From Carallia brachiata (Eukaryota > Streptophyta > Magnoliopsida > Malpighiales > Rhizophoraceae), in assembly GCA_021464245.1 (NCBI GenBank), contig JADCRB010000075.1:2911555-2975554 (forward strand): a stretch of 64,000 nt of DNA, read 5' to 3'. The position numbers and the translations under genes were made by a program. The notes below the pieces were generated by a model, which was not told where the DNA came from, did not search any database, and saw only the letters and a program-made list of their open reading frames with translations. This document shows, one piece after another, positions 13,575 to 23,699 of the stretch (its first letter is position 1; every line of letters starts with the position of its first letter).

Positions 13575-13607
13575 CCCCCTTCACGAGGGGGCACCCCTTC
13601 TCAGGGG
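13575..13607. other. Two adjacent GC-rich hairpins
   Basis: CCCCCT (13575-13580) pairs with AGGGGG (13586-13591) around a 5-base loop, then CCCCT (13594-13598) pairs with AGGGG (13603-13607) around 4 bases. The pair stands out in AT-rich DNA and lies just 17 bases before the target duplication of the LTR element. Function is unknown. Confidence 0.5.
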
Positions 13608-13628
13608 GACCTTTTCGAGCTGATTCAT

Positions 13629-14064
13629 TGTTGGAAAATTTTCAAAATATAAAGAGTTATGTCTTATAGTTAATTTGGTGGTTATGAAAATGCGTTTATT
13701 GATGAAGAGACATGTTAAAGAGTCGTGTCTGTTAGGCCCAAAAGATGCATCTTTTGACCAAATAACTACCAATTTAATCTCCCTATAAATATGTGATGTG
13801 GCCAGTCACATAAATATATAGAAGACAAAAAAATTCACACATCTTATAATAGTAATTCTGCAACACTACAAAAGTTATTCTCGAGGACTTAATTTCAGTA
13901 GTGCAAACTGCAATCAAGTGTGCTTCATTTTATCCAGTAAGGAAATTCGCTATAACCTGCTTGCACCGATATGAGGGTGAATTTTGCCTTAAGGAAAGTG
14001 ACATTATTACACGACTTGAAGCAATTCTTTCATTTCTAATCTCACCATCTTTCCTGTTCCAACA
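13629..14064 (+). repeat. 5' LTR
   Basis: Starts TGTTGGAAAA and ends GTTCCAACA, giving short terminal inverted repeats typical of LTRs. It is paired with 16128-16563. A CTATAAATA motif near 13784 is a plausible LTR promoter TATA box. Confidence 0.92.
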
Positions 14065-14745
14065 ATCTTAAGACAAAATTATTCAGTTTGTGATTGGATC
14101 GTTTGAAAGAATAGGCTTTGACTTGTGGATAAAGGTGTGTTCCTTTTTCAATTGTGTGGAACTTATAAAATCCTAAAATAAGGTATGTTTTCTCCCTAAT
14201 TGTGTGAAAACATCATATTTAAGATTCATGATATAAAAATATTATATTTTATTGTTAATGCATTAATATAAGGATTATGTTTTGCATGCAAAACATAAGA
14301 GCACAATGTACTTCATTTGAAATTGTTAGTTTCCATGCAAGTTTTAAAAAAAATAAAAAAATAAAAAAATTAATAAAATGATAATGATGGATTATTTAAC
14401 TGCATTATTTTCTTGTATCCACATATGAATGTGTTGACTAATTACAACGTGATGTAGTTATTAGAATCATTAAGCATGATGATTTATTGCACGTTACATG
14501 CGTGTATATATTTGGGATGATGGTCTGCATAGACATACTTGAAGATATCACGTTGAATTATTCATCTATAAACATAATCATATTTTATATATTGCATGAT
14601 ATATATAATCTGTTTACACTTATGGAATGCCATTGGTTATATATACTTGAATAATTGTTCTACTTGCACAAGAAACTTCTACATCTAGTACAAGAAGGAT
14701 TTGACTTTAGATGATTTTTAGTACTGATGTTACAGAAATACATGA

Positions 14746-14748
<3 letters not shown>

Positions 14749-14793
<45 letters not shown>
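14749..14793. repeat. (AT)n microsatellite
   Basis: About 22 uninterrupted AT units inside the LTR element's internal region. Confidence 0.95.
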
Positions 14794-14795
<2 letters not shown>

Positions 14796-14864
14796 TATAT
14801 TAGAGATGGAGTCTCTATAATTATAATTCCAAGAGACATCAAATTAAAATATGGGAAAGTGACT

Positions 14865-15140
14865 CTTAGTGGAAAGAGTCATTACCATTAATGGTAAAGG
14901 ACGTGAATTTTTGTGAGAAGAGACATGACTCTTTAAAGAAAAAGACATTGTTTTCAAGAGAAGGGATGAGACTCTTCAAAGGAAGAGACATGACTTTTCA
15001 TAAGAAAAGACATAACCATTAATGAGAAGAGACGTAACCCTTTATGGAAAGAGACGTGACTCTTCATGGAAAGAAACGTGACTCTTCATGGAAAGAAACG
15101 TGACTCTTCATGGAAAGAAACGTGACTATTTGAAGGGAAA
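14865..15140 (+). repeat. 22-bp satellite inside the LTR element
   Basis: Three head-to-tail copies of a 22-base unit (GTGACTCTTCATGGAAAG plus AAAC) occupy 15056-15121. Degenerate relatives of the unit (GACATGACTCTT, GAGACGTAACCC and similar) spread from about 14865 to 15140. A related GAAGAGACATG motif occurs in the LTRs, so the array may have grown from LTR-like sequence. Confidence 0.85.
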
Positions 15141-16127
15141 AGATGCGTTCTTTAAAAAAAAATCATGTCTTTTATATATGACTATTCAAAGTCTTTTCAC
15201 ATATCAAATTATTTTTCTTTCTTTTGCAAATAAAAGAAAGTAGTAGATGAACTATAGACAATTATGCTGTCGTATAGATAAATTAATAAAAATACTGTGA
15301 CTCTCGTGGATCGCGACCACTTGAGCAAGTGCTTCCAATTCATTTGGAGTTCATAACCCTTTAGAGTGAAAAGGTGAGATATTCACCGTTAGTTTAACGG
15401 TATCTCTCAATATATTTTAGTAACCATGTAGTGGTTCATTGTACCATGGTAATTAGAAAATATTTTTTAAAAGTCAATTGCATGTTAAAAGAAGGTTAAT
15501 CCTTAACTAAAAAGTTAACGAAAACTTGATGAATGAGACATCAAATGAGGGATGAGTCTTAAGTCCATAATTACTAATCACCCATAATGGACGCTCAACT
15601 CAACGCTTGATATAATGTTAAGTCTTGAGTTTTCAATGAATTAAAAGACATCATTAGTGTGATTGAAGCACTACACTTGAGTCATTTTTATCCCGAGATT
15701 ACATAGTGCTTGATTCCCGCAGTTTACTTGGGATGATGAGTTTATACAACTCTTAACAGACTTTGTAAAAGTTGTTTTATCGCGGGAGCGCTTAGTCTAC
15801 CTATATGGATATGGAATGGTACCGTTCCAAGAAATTTAAGGACTTGACTTTAAAACATCCATAAAAAGGATATGGACATATGGCCATACACGTGTCACCT
15901 AAACTATAGAGATATTTGTAGTTGTAAGGTCAATTGTGTGAAGTGGTTTTACAGCTCACCAATAAGAATAGTTGGTTTCAAGGCATAGTCCACCATATTA
16001 TTCAGGTTTGTTATAACGTACACTTCACTATATAGTGGTTCAAGGTGCAGTCCACTACTACTTATGAAATTGATAATCACAATTGTTAAAATTGTTATAT
16101 TTTCAAATTTTGAAAATGGCAGGGGAT

Positions 16128-16563
16128 TGTTGGGGAATTTTCAAAATATAAAGAGTTATGTCTCATAGTTAATTTAGTGGTTATGAAGATGTGTCTATTG
16201 ATAAAGAGACACGTTAAAGAGTCGTGTCTGTTAGGCCGAAAAGACGCATCTCTTGACCAAATAACTACCAATTTAATCTCCCTATAAATATGTGATGTGG
16301 TCAGTCACATAAATATAGAGAAGACAGAAAAATCCACACATCTTATAATAGTAATTCTGCAACACTACAAAAGTTATTCTCGAGGGCTTGGATTCAGTAA
16401 TGCAAACTGCAATCAAGTGTGCTTCATTTTATCCTGTGAGGGAATTTGCTATAACTTACTTGTACTGATATGATGACGAATTTTGCCTTAAGAAAAGTGG
16501 CATTGTTACACGACTTGAAACAATTCTTTTATTTCTAATCTCACCCTCTTTCCTATTCCAACA
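16128..16563 (+). repeat. 3' LTR
   Basis: Aligns end to end with the 5' LTR, with about nine substitutions per hundred bases. It is followed directly by the TTCAT target duplication at 16564-16568. Confidence 0.92.
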
Positions 16564-16804
16564 TTCATAAGGAAATTAACGAGGGGAATTGGTGATCTTG
16601 GCGCACTCATTATGTGAAAAATAGACATAGAAGCATGCCGACCGACGGGTTGTCCCAAATTCGAAGCGATCCAACCCAAATTTGAATCGAGCCTGATGTG
16701 ATCCGTAAATAACTTAGTCTGAAATGGCTCTATTCAAAGTAATATAGTTGAAACCCAACCCAACTCAGCCGTATGACACCCCTACATGGTTTGTACCCAA
16801 AAAT

Positions 16805-16831
16805 ATAAAATAAAATAAAATAAAATAAAAA
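16805..16831. repeat. (AAAAT)n microsatellite
   Basis: About five AAAAT units in a row, just upstream of the MITE-like element at 16873. Confidence 0.9.
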
Positions 16832-16872
16832 TCTTTTGCTTTCGGGTTTTGAACCTCTTGTTTTTTTCACTG

Positions 16873-17642
16873 TTAAGAGAACCGGACCGGACCGATCGGT
16901 TCAACTAAAAAATTGAGAACTAAGCCTTGAACCGATCCGGTTAGCTTAAAAAACCTTTGATTTTAAAAATCGGTCAAGAACCGAGTGAACTAACTGATTG
17001 AACAAAGAACTGAATAGCCGGTTTCGGTTTTTTCCGACTAAAACGGTTTGGTTCAAAGAGAAAAAAAAACACCAAAAAAATAAATATCAATAAATGCCAA
17101 CATATTTTTGTCAAAATTAATTAATATTTTACCTTACTAAATATCTACATATTTACTTTCTCTCAAAAGTCATTAATATATTTCAATTTTTAAAAATAAT
17201 TAATAGATTGTCATTTTTAAAAGTAATTAACATGTTTCTATTTTATGAAAAATATTCACTACTTTATAAATATATAAACAGTATATTTTTAAAAATAAAT
17301 TAAATGGGTTATAGATATTTAACGATTATTTTTTGAAACATATGTTAAAACATATTATAAGAATACTAATTTATAAATGGTAAGATAAGATTAATAAGTT
17401 TTAATTTTAAAATAAATTATAAATTATATATTAAGATTATATATATATATATATAATACTTATATCTTATATAATATTACCTTTTAAATGTTAATATATT
17501 AAATAAATGTATATAACTATTTAAATTTTATATATTTAATATTAAATACTAGTTTTATCGGTTCATCCATGATTAACCTGATTGAATTGGTTGAACTTTA
17601 GATTTCTGAGTTTTCTAGTTTAATGAGTGGTTCGGTTCTTAA
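16873..17642. mobile_element. MITE-like element, TTAAGA-AACCG termini (copy 1)
   Basis: The left end TTAAGAGAACCGGACCG and the right end, whose reverse complement reads TTAAGAACCGAACCA, form imperfect terminal inverted repeats. The inner flanks are also rich in GGTTCAA/GAACC motifs, while the centre is AT-rich and non-coding. A second member with similar ends lies at 37407-38268. Target duplications are not clear, so the superfamily is unassigned. Confidence 0.55.
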
Positions 17643-17858
17643 AACCTTATTTTTTTTCTGTTTGAGCTCATCTGCTTAATGAATGAAATAATTTACACGG
17701 TCCAAAAACTACGTCGTTTTGCCAATTAAATTTCAAATAGAAAAGGACGCACGGTTTCATAAAAGGAAAAAGAATCAAAGTACTCAACAAAAATATATTA
17801 ACTATTTTTTGACTCCAAAAGAAATTATGAATCAGAATATATATATATATATATATAT
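17437..17858. repeat. AT microsatellites
   Basis: Two short (AT)n runs, about 17437-17455 (inside the MITE-like element) and 17838-17858. Confidence 0.85.
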
Positions 17859-18780
17859 GTTGAGAAAATCAGAATATAATTTTTTACCAACACATAAATG
17901 TACACCTTATGAGGAATTTCGATTGTGCTTATATTCATCATTGGAATAATGGGAAGAATTTGTCTTTATTAAGGCTTATTCCAAATGTGACTAATGTACA
18001 GCAATATTAAAAGTTACACACAAATTTTTTAGAGCCTATGGCACACTCTCGGGAGATCCCCTACTTATTTTACATTTATAAAGACTGTAACTTAATAATT
18101 GACCAACTTCATGTGCTAAATCTTTTCAGCAATTATGTCACAGTATACCAATAATGTGATTAGAAATTTTACAAATAATTTCTAAAATTTTTATTTGTTC
18201 GCCTATATGTATTACGATTGTAGTTAGCAAAAAGAACTATAACTTTTATCTACACTCATTTAGTTTTTTTTTTTTTTTGAACCATATCAACATTCATTTA
18301 GATCATTCGATGTAATAAACCATCAAAATTTCGGTAAGCAATCTCTCCGGAGTAAGCTCAAGGTATCAATCCAAATGGAAAACGTACTTTGGTTAATGAA
18401 CATTTTCCATTGGCATAGGAATCGTACAGCTCTCTCCACGAGTCCACGTCTCATGCCTTTAGAATTAGCATCCTATCAAGTTGTCTTCAATAATCACGGC
18501 AAAAATCCCAGACCTAAAGTCTTCATGAAATAGGAAATTGGGAAGGACAAAATAGTTGGTAATATTTAATGAAGTATACGGCAAACACTTATAAATCCTT
18601 AAATTGTAAAAGTATATTAAATTTAAAAAAATAAAAAAATAAATCATTAAATATCGTTAGATAGACTACGTGCTTTACTAAGCACATTGATGCGCATTGA
18701 CGTAGTTAAACTCCATTGGAAATCACCCTGTCATTTCATGGACATGGTGTACTTCCCTAATTTCTACCTCCTAGGAACTG
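17643..18780. other. Spacer between MITE and MAP65-1 3' end
   Basis: AT-rich with poly-T runs (near 18267). No exon or RNA gene was recognised. The right part, beyond about 18780, is likely the MAP65-1 3' untranslated region. Confidence 0.45.
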
Positions 18781-18968
18781 AATTAAGACACCTGATTTGA
18801 GGAAGTAAAGCAGCTACCAAATGCCAATATAACAACACACAGAAAGCTACAAACAATTCACTCTGCAGTTGCTCTGTGTTTGTACCATATCATTACAGCA
18901 AAGCTCCTAGTTACAAGATAACCATAATATTCCAAGATTGTAAGCCTAAAGATCTCTATTATCATACA

Positions 18969-21900
18969 TCACGGGGAAGCTGGAAGCGGTTCAGCACCAG
19001 AAATGTGGGAGGCAGCGTCCTCTTTGGATATGGCAACATAGTTAACAGGAGCAGCAGGCCTGCTCTCCCTGCTATCCCTCCTCCCATCTTTTGACGTGGA
19101 TCGGCTGCCATTTTGATGAGGATTCAGGGACAGTCTTCTGCCAGGTGTTCCATTGGCACCTCCATTTGCGCGAGGGCCCACTACCTTCTTTGTACCAACC
19201 GGTCTAGCAGGACTAGGTCTTGAACCAAAAATGGCTTCTTGTTCTGTATTTTGCTGCTCATGGAACTTCTTCTGGTCCTGTTGTGCGAAGGTTTACAGCA
19301 CATATTAGGGAGGGAGACTAACAAGACCTTTATGTTCAACATAAAAAAAATAAGAGGCCCAGAACTCAATTAAGCTGAAAGCCAATTCAAAACAAATTGG
19401 TTGTGTGCACTTTGCACCTTTAACCATCGCCTAAATTGAAACTTACTCTCATCCTTCGCTTCTCTTCTTCTCTTTCTTGCCTGAGCATGGCATATTCATC
19501 AAGCATGGCTAGGAGAGGAACACCATCGTAAGCAAATTGTGCATCACGATCTTCCTCCCAAGCCCGAGTTTTTGCAACCAATGTGTCAACCAAGGCTACG
19601 TGGCAAAGAAAATAAAATAAAGAAAGCTGACTATAAATCTTCAGAAACACATCAATTCATTTCATTTATTCATAATAATTTAAACAGTAGGAGCATGAAA
19701 AGAATTGCTCAGTTCAGACAACACTGATGGTCCAGGAATTCAACAGATACCTGGAATTTTGTTGACCAGTATCCGAGCTTTCTCCGCACGCTTGAGATTC
19801 AAATGTGCACCTCTGCTTGCATTATACCTGTTCTCATCCTGTTTGGGTACAAAATTGCGAAGAATTTTAAGTGAACTATGATATCAACATGCTCACATGC
19901 ATTTTTTTTTAACAAAAAAAACTATAAGAACTGTCATCTTTTAGAGTTCATCTCTTCCTCATCCACTGATGAATGTCAATGACAATAAGATGAAATGTCC
20001 CGCAACAAAGAAGAGGAAATGCATGAAGAAAAATTAGGGAGTCAGATCATTCACATAAACCTATTATCTGCTACAAATAAATAAGAAAGAAGAAAAAGAA
20101 TGGCATCATGTAATGGAGAACAGTTGGTTGGCTGGCTGCTCGTGTTGTGAAAAAGTATGAGAGGTCTCCTAGGGAAGATCAAAGAGATTCTCAAAATCAA
20201 GAACATTGCCAAAGAAAGGTAGAAAAGAGGAAATCATACCCGATTGTAGTCTTCAAGCCAACTCTCTTCCTCACATGCTGACATCCATTTCTCAACCTTA
20301 TCCAAAATTTCTTTCCTGCTAAGAGCTTCTTCCCTAGCATTTGATATTTGATTGTCCATGTCAGCTAGCAACTCGGCAGGCTCAATATTCCCAGAATCAA
20401 TCAATGTCATAATTTTTTCTCGAGCAGCCTGAGGATCTATTTCTATATGAGCATGAGCATATATCTCTTCAAGCTCTGCTTGCCTTTTGAAAGCAATTTC
20501 TTTCATCCTGCTTGCTTTAAGTCGATCAAGCCTCTCAACTTCAACCTCCGCCTTCAATAAAATGATAATAAATTGAGTGAACAGCCCCAAATGGGTCATA
20601 CATAGCAGCCAAAAAAAATGAAGTAAAAAATTTTAGGTGTAAATGCAGATTTGTAGTACCTGCTCAATCAGATCCAAAGCAAGAGCACCAGGGACAGTCA
20701 CTTCATCAACTGAAGATGACATGTTACAGGTGACATGGTCAAACAATTTCCTCTCTTCCGCAGAGGTATCCATCAGATTCCACAGATCAATCAGCTGACT
20801 TGCTAACTCTTGAAGCTGTGGAAGAAAAAATACATTTCAATGAGCTTGATGAAAAGTTTTAACATAAAGACCACAGAAATAGAATATAGTCACACATATC
20901 TTCATGGAGGGGAGAAAAAAGCAATGAGAAACAATTTATGTCCATCAGTCCAGACAACTTAATCATTGAGAAAAGTGAAAACAATATCTTTCTTTCTTAA
21001 TCACCAAAAGCAAAAAACCATGAGCCTACCTTACGAAGCCTCTGCTTCTTATCTTCTTTTAGAGCTAGAACCGTCTTCGCCAGCCTTGCTAATGTATCAT
21101 TGCTAATGCTTTTGGATTCCACACCAGTTGAATCATTTAAGCTAGGATGAACTTCATTTACAGTGCTGAAGAAGTCCAGACCAAGGACAGCACAGAGATC
21201 ATGCACACTGCTAACGAATTCAAGGACTTTCTGCAACCTATCACTCTACCATTTAAAAGAAGCAAACCATGACAGTCAACTTGATACAGTTAGATGGCTT
21301 GCAGGATACCATGTAGTTCTCTAATCCCTTACTCAATAAAATAAAGGGGTTACCTTTTCCCTCTGAAGTTCTTGAAGTTGGGCATGATACTCATCTAACT
21401 TCTTCACGGATAGGTCGGCATCATCAACTGTGGGAATCCCATTAATAATTAAGTTCCCAGCGATTTCTCCGCATATTTTCTGAATCTGTGACTGTACATC
21501 AGAGAACTCCTTTATTCTCTCTTCTTTCTGTTTCCACAACTGTTCAAGTGCTGGTGCTATAGCTGCAAGTTGTTCTTTGATTGTTCCAGATGTCTTCTCA
21601 GGCTGCGCTAAAAAGCAAATAAAGGCATGAGGAACAGAATTTTCAACATCTGTTATGACAAATATTGTATCTTGGATGACAATTTGACAAGACAATAACA
21701 TTTCCAACTGTCAATCTGAACACAAGATCAATCAGAGTGAAGAGATTAAGATACTCACCATGCCTACAAATGTTTTCTCTCCAAGGGCAGATAGAAGACG
21801 AGCGAGCTCAATTTTGGCATCTGATAAGGCCTCAAGAAGCTGTGCTCTGGACTTTGCAGCCTGCTCCACTTTCTTATGGTACACATCCAAGCACTCTTGC

Positions 21901-22122
21901 TCTATTTGAAGAAGTGCCTTGTCACGTTCTTCATCACTTTCACCAACCTCATCCCATATTTCCTTCAATAAATTAAGGCTCAGTGAGTTGAACCATTTTT
22001 GTCTTCAAATGTACAAACAATGTTTTGCAGAATAAAAGCAACTAAAATACCTGTAGTTTTTGTAGTAAACTGCCACAAGTTGTTTCTCCTAGGAGAGGGT
22101 TTTGAGTGTCCGTGACCGCCAT
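18969..22122 (-). CDS. MAP65-1: 65-kDa microtubule-associated protein (MAP65-1/2 type)
   Basis: Coding exons, in order: 22122-22051, 21962-21759, 21602-21354, 21245-21030, 20815-20660, 20551-20240, 19838-19751, 19595-19447, 19277-18969. All junctions are GT-AG and the product is 584 aa, against about 587 for Arabidopsis MAP65-1. The MAP65/Ase1/PRC1 family forms antiparallel dimers that cross-link microtubules in interphase arrays, the preprophase band and the phragmoplast. The N-terminal two thirds are helical coiled-coil (for example [18 protein letters not shown] near 22-39). The conserved microtubule-binding core appears as WLEDYNR followed by [14 protein letters not shown] (412-425). The basic Ser/Arg/Pro-rich tail (483-584) ends [13 protein letters not shown]...PASP, typical of the MAP65-1/2 subgroup and a known phosphoregulated region. 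The start was chosen for the family MAVTD N-terminus. It appears intact; MAP65-1 versus MAP65-2 cannot be separated. Confidence 0.95.
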
Positions 22123-23590
22123 TCACCTTCAGCCTACAATCCAACAAGAAGCACAGAGGGGAGTTCACAAGCCATTTAATCTATCGGATTGGGATGTATA
22201 CTTTATTATTACGAATACTAACTACTGATCTAGGAACTGGAAAAAAATCAATAAAACTTATTAACCACCAGGAGACAAACCTTTACCAGACGAGCAAAAG
22301 TACAACCCGCCAGAACTGAGCAAAACAGGAAATATGTCCAATCAAAATTCAAGAATTATGATATTTGAAAAACAGAAAAATGAATAAGCTCCGACATATG
22401 AGGTAAACCATTGATTCCAAATTGCCAGAAAAATTAGCATAAGAGGCCCTGCAACACTCAAGTATAATTGAATAGGTAAAATTACATGCTTGGATTGTAA
22501 TAGCAGTAGCAATATCAAATTCTACGACCTGTCAATATCTTTTTTTCACATTCAAAATGGAAGAACCTTGCAAACATATGAGATTCCAGCCATGGATATT
22601 AGATATCTTGTTTTGTCATTAAAAACAATATTGCATCACTGCAAATTGCAGTGTCGCTAACTTCTAAGAAAATATAGCCGAAAATGTAAAAATGATAGTA
22701 ACACCTTGCATGCTTGAATGATTTATACATTGGGCATGAACAAGAAAGTTTCCTACCCACTGAGACAAACAAAAGCATCTACTAACCATTCCGTGATATT
22801 CAAAACATTGGACAATCAAAAACAACATTGAAAACAAGAAATGGCTACAAATTTAATCTCTCACACATTCTCAAAACCTAAAAACAACTATGACATTGCT
22901 AAACTTCATTTTTCTTCCACGCGGTAACTCAACAACTAAATAGAGCCTCAGTTTGGAGACTAATGTCTACTTTATGAAACAAATGGTCTAATTATCAGTT
23001 GAACCGAATGGAATCAAGAAACAAGATCTCAACTTTACAATCCAAAACACATTCATGAAACCCCCAAGATCATAATACCTCCTAATTCACTTCACATTTT
23101 GATAAACAAAAGGCAAAACCAACAAAACCCCAAATACCCATTTTAACCATAATGCACCAACAATCATTGCTCATAACACAAACAGGAACTTAAATCCAGT
23201 ACAAGCACCAACTTTAAGATCATAAAGATCTCTCTCCCAATGACAAACACAACCCCAGTAACCAAACAATGCTGCAACCACCCCAGATCAAAAAACCAAC
23301 ATTTACTGAACAAGCAAGAAGTACTAAAGAAAAAGGGAATGTACTATCAGAGTAGCAAAACAAGGCTTACCCAGATCTTCCTTGGATCTAAGGGTTTTTG
23401 GGTGCGTGTGATTTTCAGATCTAAAGCTCTATCTTTTTTTCTTTTCTTTGGAGTTTTTCACTGCTTGTGACTCTGTGTGTAGTAGAGAGAGAAGAACAGA
23501 AGAAGCCAACAAGAGGGCAGAGAGTCCAAAAGAGGAACAGATAGAGAGAGAGAGAGAGAGAAAATGGAGGGTGGGGCCCTTTTGTATCTA
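22123..23590 (-). other. MAP65-1 leader: 5'UTR exon plus 1.2-kb leader intron
   Basis: Eleven bases before the ATG an acceptor (TTGTAG, ending 22134) matches a good donor GTAAGC at 23370-23365, giving a leader intron at 22134-23370. The leader exon would run from 23371 to about 23560 and includes a CT-rich stretch on the minus strand, with a (GA)n run at 23544-23561 on the + strand. Leader introns commonly raise expression of cytoskeletal genes; that role is inferred here. Confidence 0.7.
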
Positions 23591-23596
23591 TATCTA
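23571..23596 (-). promoter_or_regulatory. MAP65-1 core promoter: TCP site and TATA-like box
   Basis: GTGGGGCC (23571-23578 on +) fits the class I TCP consensus GTGGGNCC, seen in promoters of dividing-cell genes. A TATAGATA motif lies just upstream on the minus strand (about 23587-23594). The position relative to the CT-rich leader fits a start near 23560. Confidence 0.45.
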
Positions 23597-23699
23597 ATTG
23601 TCCCGAGAAAATCACTGATTCTTCAACGCAACTGCCCGTGTTTTCCGGGTTATTTACGAGGATGGCACTGCGGCAGTCTCTACTGTTTGATTAAGTTTT

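Larger units (their letters stand above)
13624..16568 (+). mobile_element. Complete non-autonomous LTR retrotransposon
   Basis: Two 436-bp LTRs (13629-14064 and 16128-16563) both begin TGTTGG and end CCAACA, and the element is flanked by perfect 5-bp target duplications TTCAT (13624-13628, 16564-16568). A purine run GCAGGGGA just before the 3' LTR fits a polypurine tract and sets + orientation. The internal 2.06 kb has no open frame for gag or pol, so movement would need enzymes from another element. The sequence after the 5' LTR does not show the common initiator-Met tRNA primer-binding motif. I counted roughly 35-40 differences between the LTRs (about 91% identity), so the insertion is not recent. 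Copia or gypsy affiliation cannot be told. Confidence 0.93.
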
